Shown here: positions 1-7,232 of the stretch, one piece after another
Layout of the letters: each line of letters opens with the position of its first letter
How positions within the stretch are numbered: position 1 is the first letter of the stretch
Assembly: GCA_019637095.1 (NCBI GenBank)
Contig: JAHBWG010000008.1
Span: forward strand, 62,001 to 126,000
DNA from: Sandaracinaceae bacterium
Lineage (GTDB): Bacteria; Myxococcota_A; Polyangia; Polyangiales; Sandaracinaceae
Reading direction: 5' to 3'
Length of the DNA: 64,000 bases
Notes under the pieces: model-generated
What the model saw: the letters and a program-made list of their open reading frames with translations, nothing else
What the model was told of the DNA's origin: nothing
The model's database searches: none
Translations under genes and position numbers: made by a program

Positions 1-567
1 CTGCTCGGGCGCCGCGAACTGCGGCGTCCCGATCGGCGGCGCGCCATGGGTCACCGCCGGCCCGTCTTCGAGCCGCGCGATGCCGAAGTCGAGGAGCTTG
101 GGTACGACGCGGTCGCCCTCGCGCGAGAGGAAGACGTTCGACGGCTTCACGTCGCGGTGCACCACCGCTGCGCGATGCAGGGTGGCGAGCGCGTCGAGCA
201 GCGGCGCGACGATCGCGACGGTCTCTGCCGCGCCGAGGCGACCGTGGCGCGCGAGCACCCGCCCGAGATCTTCCCCGCGCAGCCGATCCATCACGAGGTA
301 GAACGTGCCGTCGTCGGCGATCCCCACGTCGATCACGTCGACGACGTTCGGGTGCCGGACGCGCGCCGCCGCCTGCGCCTCGCGCAGCACGCGCGCCTCG
401 CCCGCCGCGCACGAGGGCCGCACGAGCTTCACCGCGACCGCGCGCCCGCTCCAGGTGTGCGTGCCGGCGAGCACGTCGCCCATCCCGCCCCGCCCGATCA
501 CGCGCTCGAGCCGGTACTTGCCGGCGAGGACGGTTCCGACCCGCTCTTCGGTAGTGAGGACGGGCAT
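1..567 (-). CDS. Serine/threonine protein kinase, N-terminal part (cut by window edge)
   Basis: The frame opens with ATG at 567 and stays open to base 1, so only the first 189 residues are visible. They form the N-lobe and half of the C-lobe of a Hanks-type kinase: Gly loop GRGGMG (residues 25-30), VAVK with the ATP-anchoring Lys at about 47, catalytic loop HRDVKPSNVF near residue 135, DFG in KLLDFGIARL, then GTPQFAAPEQ of the activation segment. All catalytic residues seen are intact, so an active kinase is expected. Family members phosphorylate Ser/Thr of cytosolic targets and often carry sensor or TPR tails, which here lie outside the window. No N-terminal membrane segment is present. The gene lies immediately downstream of the RCC1 remnant on the same strand. 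Confidence 0.93.
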   Translation of the reverse strand, partial: MPVLTTEERVGTVLAGKYRLERVIGRGGMGDVLAGTHTWSGRAVAVKLVRPSCAAGEARVLREAQAAARVRHPNVVDVIDVGIADDGTFYLVMDRLRGEDLGRVLARHGRLGAAETVAIVAPLLDALATLHRAAVVHRDVKPSNVFLSREGDRVVPKLLDFGIARLEDGPAVTHGAPPIGTPQFAAPEQ

Positions 568-589
568 GCGAGGGCGCCGAGAACGGTAG

Positions 590-966
590 CGTCCGCGCCA
601 GCGCCCGTGCAACCAGCGGCTCGGCGCGACACGAGGCCGCTCCTGACGGGCGCGTCGCGATCCTCACGCGTTCCGTCGCCGAGCTGGCCGTCGTCGTTGC
701 GGCCCACGCAGGCGACGCGCCACGCCGGTCCGACCCTCGACAGCTCGCAGGTGTGCTCCTCGCCGGCGTGGATGGAGAGCTCTTCGGCGTCGCGGGCAGC
801 GCTCACGCGCACGCTCGGTGTGGGCCGGCCCTCCCGATCGCCGAGGCCGAGCTGCCCGCGGGCGCCTTCGCCCCGACAGCACACGGTGCCCTCGGAGGGC
901 CTCGGTGGCCGTGCAGACGTGTCGCGCTCCGAGCGCGGCCGTCCGGGGCCGCGTCACCCCGGACAC
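590..966 (-). pseudogene. Remnant of an RCC1-repeat protein, frameshifted
   Basis: Two minus-strand frames together spell RCC1 (seven-bladed propeller) repeats. One frame, from about 966 to 905, reads ALGARHVCTATE. The next frame, from about 895 to 640, reads GTVCCRGEGARGQLGLGD, later EEHTCEL and VACVGRNDDGQLGDGT. The pattern of a Gly-Ala-Arg-His-x-Cys segment followed by Cys-x-Gly-x-Asn-x-x-Gly-Gln-Leu-Gly is the RCC1/BLIP-II repeat signature. Joining the frames needs a shift near 895-905. The frame then runs without its own stop into the start of the kinase gene, and no signal peptide or start is found upstream. Roughly two repeats survive. RCC1-like proteins in myxobacteria are often secreted or lipoproteins; nothing functional can be expected here unless the shift is a sequencing error. 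Confidence 0.6.
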
Positions 967-1024
967 CCCCGAAGGGTCGAGAGGGCGACGACGCGCGCAC
1001 TCAGGAGCGGCGCCCAGCGCGGTC

Positions 1025-1804
1025 TCAGCGGCAGCGCTGCCGGCGCATCTCCGTGTTCGACGTGCAAGTCGTGCCGCTCCGCGTGCACCCGGTGATGAAC
1101 GAGCCCTCGGCGCCGCACGCGACCGCCCCCGTGAACCCGGGGGTGTAGGAGCAGCTGGACCCGATCCCGGTGAGGCAGCGGCCGCCGCCGTCTCCGGGGT
1201 ACTCGCGCTCGGACGTCCCGTTGCAGTCGTAGTCGTAGCCGGTGCCGCCCACCTCCGTCGGGATCGCGAAGAACATCGTCTGACCCGGGAACGCGTTCAT
1301 GTTCCGATCGTCGCAGTCGAACCCCTCGCTCGCGGGCCGCATCGTCCAACCGCCGGGGAGGCTCCCGCAGAGCGTCGGTCGGCTCGTCGGTCGCTCGCAC
1401 GAGGAGATCGGCAGCTCGCTCCGGCCCCAGGTGTCGTTGTCGCAGTCCCCGTACCAAACGATCGGCGTGCACGCGTCGAGCGGGCCGGCGTCGATCGCCG
1501 GCTCCCCCGCGTCCATCGCCGGCTCCCCCGCGTCCATCGCCGGCTCCCCCGCGTCCATCGCCGGCTCCCCCGCGTCCATCGCCGGCTCCCCCGCGTCCAC
1601 CGGCACCGAGCCGCCGTCTTCGGGCGCAGGTCCCGCGTCGGTCGGCCCGCCATCGACGGCCGGCCCGCCCGCGTCACGACCGCTCTCGCCCGCGTCCACT
1701 GGGTCCGGCCCCGCGTCGGTGCCCGGGTCGGCGTCGCACCCGGCGACGAGGAGGAGCGAGAGGAAGGGAAGGAGGCGGCGCGAGCGGTTCGTGAGGGTGT
1801 GCAT
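1025..1804 (-). CDS. Lipoprotein with Asp-Ala-Gly repeat linker and MopE-like metal-binding motif
   Basis: 259 residues. The N-terminus has basic residues, a hydrophobic stretch and the lipobox LLVAGC with Cys at about 23, so it should be exported and lipidated. Residues about 25-110 form a low-complexity Asp/Ala/Gly/Pro linker that includes a five-fold heptad DAGEPAM. The C-terminal half is Cys-rich: CDNDTWG and then DCDDRNMNAFPG resemble the putative metal-binding motif of MopE-type proteins (PF11617), in which Asp/Asn-rich loops are followed by a DCDD...PG element. Such proteins are abundant in the Myxococcota cell envelope and most have unknown roles. It is flanked downstream by the RCC1 remnant and upstream by a DUF6544-like gene on the same strand, with a 109-bp gap. 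Function beyond surface attachment and possible metal binding cannot be stated. Confidence 0.85.
   Translation of the reverse strand: MHTLTNRSRRLLPFLSLLLVAGCDADPGTDAGPDPVDAGESGRDAGGPAVDGGPTDAGPAPEDGGSVPVDAGEPAMDAGEPAMDAGEPAMDAGEPAMDAGEPAIDAGPLDACTPIVWYGDCDNDTWGRSELPISSCERPTSRPTLCGSLPGGWTMRPASEGFDCDDRNMNAFPGQTMFFAIPTEVGGTGYDYDCNGTSEREYPGDGGGRCLTGIGSSCSYTPGFTGAVACGAEGSFITGCTRSGTTCTSNTEMRRQRCR
1490..1594 (-). repeat. Five tandem 21-bp units encoding DAGEPA(M/I)
   Basis: Five back-to-back 21-bp units, on the plus strand reading GTCCATCGCCGGCTCCCCCGC with one base changed in the first copy. They lie in frame inside the lipoprotein and encode the heptad DAGEPAM four times and DAGEPAI once. Near-perfect DNA identity between units points to recent expansion by slippage or unequal crossover, so copy number may vary between strains without breaking the frame. 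Confidence 0.95.
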
Positions 1805-1876
1805 GGACGGCGAGCATCGGCACCTCGTGTGCCACCCGCGCTCGCGAGCCAGAGGCGCGCGCCGGCGGCCTCACGT

Positions 1877-1911
1877 GTCGGCGATCCCGACGCGGTGTCG
1901 GCGATGCCGAC
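1877..1911. repeat. Two direct copies of a short hairpin, possible operator or weak terminator
   Basis: GTCGGCGATCCCGAC (1877-1891) and GTCGGCGATGCCGAC (1897-1911) are near-identical 15-mers, each with complementary 5-base ends, repeated at a 20-bp interval. They sit between the stop of the DUF6544-like gene (1914) and the start of the lipoprotein (1804). The 20-bp repeat interval (about two helical turns) would suit a dimeric regulator. A terminator is possible but no T-run follows. Function is inferred only from position and symmetry. Confidence 0.35.
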
Positions 1912-1913
1912 GT

Positions 1914-2579
1914 TCAGCGCCACTCGAACGCGAGGACGCGGCCTCGCCAGTACACCTCGCGACCCGAGGGCGGATCCCACGACACCTCGGCCTCGACGGG
2001 CACGCGCACGCCGTCGCGCTCCCCGTACGCGAGGAAGCGCGCGCTCCAGGGCTGCACGCCGACGCCCGTGCGCATGCGCGTGCTCGTCGTCACCTCCACG
2101 AGGTCGCCGGACGCGTCGAAGCGGCAATCGAGGTGGGTCTCGGGATCGCCGTGCGCCCACACGCGCTCGGCGTCCCCCGGGCCCGACGCGAACGACAGGT
2201 TCGGGTTGTGGAGGATCGCCATCGGGTTCCACGGCAGCTCGCCGAGGTAGCGCTGCAGCTCCCCGCGATCGAGCTCGACGCCGCGCTCGGCCTTCATGAG
2301 CGGGATCGCGCCGAACAGCTTCGCCTCGAGCCGGCCGTGTCCGTCCTCGTACGCGTCCTCCACCACCGCCGTCACGAGCGGCATCATCTTCACGCGCGCG
2401 TGCCAGCAGAACGCGCAGCGCGTCGCCTCGAACCACTGCTCGGCGTGGAAGCTCGCCCATCGCCCCGGCCCGAGCATCAGCTCGCCCTCTTGGTGGATCA
2501 GGCTCCCGCGCGGCTCGCGCGGCGGCTCGGGGACCAGCCGCGCGGCGAAGCGCCGCCAGCGCTCGGGGACGTCTCGCAC
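1914..2579 (-). CDS. DUF6544/DUF6920-like conserved protein
   Basis: 221 residues with a GTG start at 2579. The pattern of an early Arg-rich segment, EGELMLGPGRWASFHAEQW, FxWxARVKM, then DGHGRLEAKLFG and a conserved LQRYLGELPWNPMAI segment fits the DUF6544 (formerly DUF6920) family, whose members are 200-290 residues long and have no established biochemical role. There is no signal peptide or membrane segment, so a cytosolic location is expected; several family members do carry N-terminal helices that this copy lacks. It is followed after 109 bp by the lipoprotein on the same strand. The family assignment rests on recalled pattern only. Confidence 0.7.
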   Translation of the reverse strand: MRDVPERWRRFAARLVPEPPREPRGSLIHQEGELMLGPGRWASFHAEQWFEATRCAFCWHARVKMMPLVTAVVEDAYEDGHGRLEAKLFGAIPLMKAERGVELDRGELQRYLGELPWNPMAILHNPNLSFASGPGDAERVWAHGDPETHLDCRFDASGDLVEVTTSTRMRTGVGVQPWSARFLAYGERDGVRVPVEAEVSWDPPSGREVYWRGRVLAFEWR

Positions 2580-2661
2580 GACACGTAGCTATTCGCGGCG
2601 GACGCGACGGCAAGCGCGAAGATCGTCGAGCAACCCCTCCAGCGACTCGGAGGCCGCCAGC

Positions 2662-3531
2662 TCAGAGGCCGCGGTGGCGCTCGGCGCGCAGCGGGATCTC
2701 CCCGCGCAGCGCCGCGTCGATCACCGAGACGATGCGCGCGCGATCGCGCGGGAGCCGGCCGCCGAGCGGGAGGTGGTTCGACGCGTGGTTGGTGCGGAAG
2801 AGCGCGTCGGTCGGGCGCGCCTGATCGACCATCGTGCGCAGCTCGCGCAGCAGCTCGGGCACCGCCGGGACGGCGAACTGCCCGCGCGTCGCGAGCGTGG
2901 CGAGCGGCGTGCCCGGCACCACGGTGACGGTCAGCGCGGCGAAGTACTCGGGGTCCATCTCCGTCACGAGGCGCGCCGTCGCCTCCGCGTGCGCCTCGGC
3001 GCGCTCGGGCGCGACCCCGAGCAGCGCGATCACGCTCAGCTCGAGCCCGGCCGCCTTGGCCTTGTGCGCCGCCTCGACGTGGCCCGCGAACGTGTCGCCC
3101 TTCGCGATGCGCTTGAGCGTCACGTCGTCGCCCGACTCGGGGCCGATGTAGAGGATCGACAGGCCCAGCGCGCGCAGGCGCGCGAGCTGCGCGTCGCTCT
3201 TGTCGCGGACGTTGCGGGCCATCGCGTAGCAGCTCACGCGGCGCAGGCTCGGGAAGCGCGCGCGGCAGCGCTCGAGGATCGGCTCCCAGTGCGCCATCGG
3301 CATCACGAGCGCGTCGCCGTCCGCGACGAACACCTTGTCGATCTCGCGCCCCGCCACCCGGCCCGCCTCGTCGATGTCCGCGAGCACCTCCTCGAGGGGG
3401 CGCAAGGAAAACTCCTTGTCGCGGTACATGTCGCAGTACGTGCAGTGGTTCCAGGAGCAGCCGATCGTCGCCTGCAGGATGTAGGCGTCGGCCTCCGACG
3501 GCGGGCGATAGATGCGACCCACGTAGCGCAT
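2662..3531 (-). CDS. Radical SAM protein
   Basis: 289 residues from ATG at 3531. The frame is open further upstream, but that extension is Arg-rich and unlike a protein start, so MRYVGRIYRPPSEAD is preferred. The iron-sulfur motif ATIGCSWNHCTYCDMY has C-x4-C-x2-C spacing, the variant seen in a group of uncharacterised radical SAM oxidoreductases (GCxHNxCxFCxMY type) rather than the canonical C-x3-C-x2-C. Downstream are a SAM-ribose contact region (YIGPESGDD) and the hydrophobic strand ELSVIALLG typical of the TIM-barrel half. The fold predicts reductive cleavage of S-adenosylmethionine with a 4Fe-4S cluster; the substrate is unknown. There is no partner gene in the same operon. The Elp3/MiaB-like superfamily call is secure, the subfamily is not. 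Confidence 0.88.
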   Translation of the reverse strand: MRYVGRIYRPPSEADAYILQATIGCSWNHCTYCDMYRDKEFSLRPLEEVLADIDEAGRVAGREIDKVFVADGDALVMPMAHWEPILERCRARFPSLRRVSCYAMARNVRDKSDAQLARLRALGLSILYIGPESGDDVTLKRIAKGDTFAGHVEAAHKAKAAGLELSVIALLGVAPERAEAHAEATARLVTEMDPEYFAALTVTVVPGTPLATLATRGQFAVPAVPELLRELRTMVDQARPTDALFRTNHASNHLPLGGRLPRDRARIVSVIDAALRGEIPLRAERHRGL

Positions 3532-3654
3532 GTGCGACCGACGGGATGACTTCCGCCCAGGCGCCACGCAACCCCACGCGCGCTGGCGGGCTCGCGGCGG
3601 TGAGCTTTTCGTCCCACATCGTCGGCCGCGACCCACTCATCGTGCGTGCCCCGC

Positions 3655-4260
3655 ATGACCTACACCCTCGTCGCGCTCCTCGTCGGCGCCTTCGCGGCCC
3701 CGGGCCTCGCGGGCGCTCAGCCCGCCCGGGAGCTGGCCGACCCGGCCACGCTCGTCGTGGCGCTCCCCCTCGAGGCGCCGCCGGCCTCGGGGCCGTCGCC
3801 CGGGTGGGAGCGAGGCCTCCTCGTGACCGCCGGGGCCTCGCTCGGCGCAGGGGCTTCGTTACTCGGCGCGTTGCTCGTCCTCGGCATCACGCTGCCCGCG
3901 GCCGACGCTCACGACTACGGTTGGGCGATCGCGACGGCCGCGGCCGGCGCGATCCTCGCGCCGGTCACGATCCCAGCCGGGGTCTTCCTGTTCGGCAATC
4001 TGAGCGGCCTCGGCGCGGACTTCGGCTGGACCCTGCTCGGCTCGCTGCTCGGCCTCCTGCCAGGCGCAGCCCTGTTCCTCGTCGGCCTGCTCGCGAATGA
4101 CGCCCCGAGTCTCATCATCATCGGCCCCGTGCTCGGAGGAGTCGGCGCGATGACGGGATCGATCATCGCCTTCGAAGTCTCCAGCCGCCCCGGACAGGGA
4201 AGCGGGCTCGCCATCGGTGCAGGTGTCGGCTCGCTGAGCCTCTCGGGGCACTTCGACTGA
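3655..4260 (+). CDS. Exported small membrane protein of unknown function
   Basis: 201 residues starting MTYTLVALLVGAFAAPGLAGAQPA, a signal peptide with likely cleavage after AGA. At least four hydrophobic stretches follow, rich in Gly, Ala and Leu (about residues 45-75, 85-105, 115-145 and 150-180), with a small soluble tail. An alternative GTG nine bases upstream adds MPR and is less likely. The arrangement is that of the short Gly-rich inner- or outer-membrane proteins common in Sandaracinus-like genomes; no family is recognised. It stands alone, divergent from the radical SAM gene and 61 bp ahead of the flavoprotein, so it could be co-transcribed with the latter. Confidence 0.7.
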   Translation: MTYTLVALLVGAFAAPGLAGAQPARELADPATLVVALPLEAPPASGPSPGWERGLLVTAGASLGAGASLLGALLVLGITLPAADAHDYGWAIATAAAGAILAPVTIPAGVFLFGNLSGLGADFGWTLLGSLLGLLPGAALFLVGLLANDAPSLIIIGPVLGGVGAMTGSIIAFEVSSRPGQGSGLAIGAGVGSLSLSGHFD

Positions 4261-4321
4261 CGCGTCCGTGGGCTCGTCGTGGTGAAGTGCGCCGCGGCGC
4301 ACGCGCGCCCCGACCGACTCG

Positions 4322-6109
4322 ATGGCTCCCGTGCGGGCGGCATGCCACCCTTCGCTCCCCGTGCAGACCTCTCACGACGTCACCATCATGGGCGGCGGCC
4401 TCGCCGGCCTCTGCCTCGCCCGCCAGCTCCGCATCGAGCAGCCCGCCCTGCGCGTCGCGCTCGTCGACAAGCTCGCCCGCCCCTTGCCCGAGGCGGCGCA
4501 CAAGGTCGGCGAGTCCAGCGTCGAGCTCGGCTCGCACTACTTCGAGCACACGCTGAAGCTCGCCGAGTACCTGCGCGCGCGCCACCTCATCAAGAACGGC
4601 CTGCGCTTCTTCCCCGGCGGCGGCCGCACCCACGGGCTCGCGGACCGCACCGAGATCGGGCCGCCGCAGATGCCGCGCGTCCCCTCCTTCCAGCTCGACC
4701 GCGGCCGGCTCGAGAACGACCTGCGCCAGATGTGCGACGACGACGGCGTCGCGATGTTCGAGGGTGTCGGCGTGAAGGACGTCGTGCTCGGCGAGCCGCA
4801 CCGGGTCACCCTCGAGGACGGCCGCGTGCTCGAGAGCCCGTGGGTCGTCGACGCGACCGGACGCCGCCGCATGATCGCGCGCAAGCTCGGGCTCACGCGT
4901 CCGAGCGGCCACGCCGCCCACGCCGCGTGGTTCCGCATCGAGGGTGACCTCAAGGTGGACCAGCTCGTCCCGCGCGAGGACGAGGAGTGGCACCGCCGCG
5001 ACCCGGACGACATCCGCTGGCTCTCGACCAACCACCTCATGGGCGAGGGCTACTGGCTCTGGATCATCCCGCTCTCGAGCGGCCTGACGAGCATCGGCGT
5101 CGTCGTCCACGCGGAGAAGCACGGCTTCGAAACGATCAACACGCTCGAGCGCGTGCTCGCGTGGATCGCCGAGCACGAGCCCGTGATCGCGCCTGCGCTC
5201 GCCGAGTACGGCGTCGCCGACTTCCGCTGCCTCAAGGACTACAGCTACACCGCGGAGCGCGTGTACTCGGCGCAGCGTTGGGCGCTCGTCGGCGAGGCCG
5301 GCGTGTTCGTCGACCCGTTCTACAGCCCCGGCTCGGACTTCATCGCGCTCGCCAACACCTTCGCGGGCGAGCTCATCGGCGCCGAGCGCGCCGGCGAGGA
5401 CATCGCCGAGCGCGCCGACTACTTCGACTTCTTCTTCCGCCGCCTCGCCGCGATCTCGACCGCGACCTACGCCGAGGCCGCCGAGGCGTACGGCCAGCCG
5501 CGGGTGCTCGCCGCGAAGATCTACTGGGACAACACCAACTACTGGTCCTTCCTCTGCCAGTACTTCTTCCAGGAGATCTACCGGCTGCCTGTCCATGAGC
5601 AAAAGAAGTTCCTGCCGCTCTGCGAGCGCTTCGCCTCGCTCAACCTGCGCGGCCAGAAGCTCCTCACCCACTGGGCGCGCCTCGCCACCGACCCGACGGA
5701 GCGCGAGCACGTCGTCACCCCGCCGATCCCCTCGATCCTCGCGAACCTCCACCTCGACCTCGAGCGCTCGATGAGCCCCGAGGAGACGCTCGCGTACCTG
5801 ACCGAGAAGGCCGACGCGGCCGAGGACGTCCTGACGGACCTCTTGCTCCGCGCGGTCACCGAGCTCGGCCCCGAGCGCGGCCGCGCCCTCGTCGAGGCGC
5901 TCGGCGCCCGCGACTGGCCGCTCACCGGCCTGCGCGAGCGCGTCGAGGCCGAGCGCGGCGAGCGCCGCAGCCGGCGCAAGCGCCTCTCCAAGCTCGCGCG
6001 CGACATCGAGCGCACGCTCGGCCCGGCGCGAGGCGACCTGGTCGAGACGGTGGGCGCGCTCTTCGCCCGCGAGCTCGCCGGCGCCCCCCACGCCGCCGCC
6101 CCCGCGTAG
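4322..6109 (+). CDS. FAD-dependent oxidoreductase resembling tryptophan/phenol halogenases
   Basis: 595 residues (ATG 4322; a GTG at 4361 would remove 13 residues). The dinucleotide-binding motif is GGGLAGLCLARQL (residues 24-36), followed by DK at the end of the second strand and KVGESSVELGS (61-71), which aligns with the (V/I)GE(S/A) motif of flavin-dependent halogenases. HLIKNGLRF places a Lys (91) where halogenases have the Lys that binds or activates hypohalous acid. YWLWIIP contains the halogenase signature W-x-W-x-I-P. VDATGRRR and VDPFYSPGSDF supply the second FAD contact. The 150-residue C-terminus is helical and charged, longer than usual. Family knowledge predicts a monomeric FADH2/O2 enzyme needing a separate flavin reductase; none is adjacent. 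It could instead be a halogenase-like monooxygenase, because no biosynthetic cluster surrounds it. Confidence 0.85.
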   Translation: MAPVRAACHPSLPVQTSHDVTIMGGGLAGLCLARQLRIEQPALRVALVDKLARPLPEAAHKVGESSVELGSHYFEHTLKLAEYLRARHLIKNGLRFFPGGGRTHGLADRTEIGPPQMPRVPSFQLDRGRLENDLRQMCDDDGVAMFEGVGVKDVVLGEPHRVTLEDGRVLESPWVVDATGRRRMIARKLGLTRPSGHAAHAAWFRIEGDLKVDQLVPREDEEWHRRDPDDIRWLSTNHLMGEGYWLWIIPLSSGLTSIGVVVHAEKHGFETINTLERVLAWIAEHEPVIAPALAEYGVADFRCLKDYSYTAERVYSAQRWALVGEAGVFVDPFYSPGSDFIALANTFAGELIGAERAGEDIAERADYFDFFFRRLAAISTATYAEAAEAYGQPRVLAAKIYWDNTNYWSFLCQYFFQEIYRLPVHEQKKFLPLCERFASLNLRGQKLLTHWARLATDPTEREHVVTPPIPSILANLHLDLERSMSPEETLAYLTEKADAAEDVLTDLLLRAVTELGPERGRALVEALGARDWPLTGLRERVEAERGERRSRRKRLSKLARDIERTLGPARGDLVETVGALFARELAGAPHAAAPA

Positions 6110-6163
6110 CGTAGGTACCCGAGCCCGGCGAGCGATCGGCTCGCCCCAGGGCGCGCGCTCGGC

Positions 6164-6387
6164 TCACCGCCGATCGTGCACCACGCGTCGCATGAGCTCG
6201 CCGAGCTCCTTCAGCCGGCGTCGCTGCTCGTCGCTCAAGCCGTCGGGGTCGAAGTGCATCACGTCGTTGCGGATCTGGCGTACCTCGTCGAGCTCGCGGA
6301 CGAACGTTGCGCGGTCGAGCGGGAGACCGACCTTGCGCCACACCTCGGGCTTCTCGAGTCGAGCTCGTCCGGGACGTCATCGCTCAT
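6164..6387 (-). pseudogene. Truncated, frameshifted HEPN-like (CBS-protein C-terminus type) fragment
   Basis: Too short and broken to appear as one open frame. ATG at 6387 gives MSDDVPDELDSR, then a +1/-1 shift near 6350 is needed to enter a clean frame that reads KPEVWRKVGLPLDRATFV, ELDEVRQIRNDVMHFDPDGL and ends LMRRVVHDRR-stop at 6164. The segment RQIRNDVMHFDPDGL, containing an R-x4-H core, is characteristic of the HEPN-like C-terminal region of some CBS-pair proteins and Swt1-type HEPN domains. The catalytic frame alone opens after a TGA and has only a GTG as possible start, so the gene is either a relic or a mini-ORF. It sits directly beside the VapBC-like pair and may share its history. 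Confidence 0.6.
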
Positions 6388-6433
6388 CGACTTCGCGGGG
6401 CAGCTCCGCGGCGACGGAGGCCGTCATGAGGGG

Positions 6434-6862
6434 TCAGACGACCACGACCGTGTCTGCGCTCGCCGCGCGCACGGCTGCGCTCGTCACGCGCGCGTCCATC
6501 GTCGCGAACCGGCCTCCGTGCGCGGCTGCGAGCGCGATCAGGTAGACGTCCGTGATCGGCTTGGGCCCATGGATCCGCGAGGCATCGACGAGCTCGGGGT
6601 CGAGGAGGCTCACGTCGTCGGCCCAACGCTCGTGCAGAGGGTGCCGCGTGGCATGCCCCAGGCGGTCGACGATCGCGGCCGGCGCGAGGCGGTTCGGATA
6701 GGCCGGCTGCGACATGATGCGCACGCAACCGTTCTGGGTGATCGGACACGACGCCCAGCCGCGCGGCGCCTCGACCCGAAACCACTCTCTCACGCGGCCG
6801 TGGTGCGCGTGGTCGGGGTCGAGCAAGGCGATGAGGACGTTCACGTCCAGGAGGGCACGCAT
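6434..6862 (-). CDS. PIN-domain ribonuclease toxin (VapC family)
   Basis: 142 residues starting MRALLDVNVLIALLD at 6862. The PIN fold acidic set is visible: Asp in LLDVNVLIAL (residue 6), a central acidic cluster at DPELVD, and the late pair PITDVYLIALA and GRFATMDARV. VapC-like toxins are Mg-dependent endoribonucleases that cut tRNA or rRNA when the antitoxin is degraded. The variant PITD...LIALAAAHGGRFATMDARV is typical of the TA_VapC group with an Ile-Leu-rich middle. It is preceded by its putative antitoxin on the same strand with only five bases between stop and start, a standard TA operon layout. It ends 47 bases before the HEPN-like remnant. Full length and undamaged. Confidence 0.9.
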   Translation of the reverse strand: MRALLDVNVLIALLDPDHAHHGRVREWFRVEAPRGWASCPITQNGCVRIMSQPAYPNRLAPAAIVDRLGHATRHPLHERWADDVSLLDPELVDASRIHGPKPITDVYLIALAAAHGGRFATMDARVTSAAVRAASADTVVVV

Positions 6863-6867
6863 CGCCG

Positions 6868-7113
6868 TCAGCCTTCCGTCTCGTCGCGCAGGCGATCGAT
6901 CAGCTCGTTGGTCACGAGGCCGCCACGGCTCGGGAAGGGGACGAACCCGTGCAGCTCCTCCTCGCCGGACACCGAGCCCGAGACGGGCGGGCCCGCCGCG
7001 AGCGCCCGGCGCGCGAGCTCGGACAAGACCTGTCCGGCCGTCTTCTTCTGTCGCCGAGCCAGCTCCTTGGCGGCCTGGAGGACGTCGTCCTCGATGTCGA
7101 GCGTGGTGCGCAT
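6868..7113 (-). CDS. Ribbon-helix-helix antitoxin (VapB-like)
   Basis: 81 residues starting MRTTLDIEDDVLQAAKELA, the classic short beta-strand plus helix start of an Arc/MetJ-type ribbon-helix-helix DNA-binding domain; the strand residues R2, T4 and D6 face DNA in this family. The C-terminal half (GEEELHGFVPFPSRGGLVTNELIDRL) resembles the toxin-neutralising tail of VapB-type proteins. It would bind VapC and repress the operon. An exact 16-bp palindrome overlapping the expected promoter (7119-7134) is a plausible operator. Confidence 0.88.
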   Translation of the reverse strand: MRTTLDIEDDVLQAAKELARRQKKTAGQVLSELARRALAAGPPVSGSVSGEEELHGFVPFPSRGGLVTNELIDRLRDETEG

Positions 7114-7118
7114 GCATC

Positions 7119-7134
7119 TGATGCTATCGCATCA
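7119..7134. promoter_or_regulatory. Candidate operator of the toxin-antitoxin operon
   Basis: TGATGCTATCGCATCA is a perfect inverted repeat (6-bp arms, 4-bp spacer) ending six bases before the antitoxin ATG. It lies in a locally AT-richer stretch, and a second short GATGCATGC-type symmetry lies between it and the start. RHS antitoxins bind such short palindromes in pairs. The assignment is inferred from symmetry and position only. Confidence 0.5.
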
Positions 7135-7232
7135 CCGGATGTGCGCCATGAAGAGCGGGGTGTTCCGGCGCGTTCGGCGGCTCGACGAGGGTCGGGGAAG
7201 AAAACTTGGGGTGCAGATCGGTCCCGCTCAGG

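Noticed and set aside
1490-1594. Regular short repeat considered as CRISPR array
   Set aside because: Units are contiguous without spacers, in frame, and encode a heptad in a lipoprotein.
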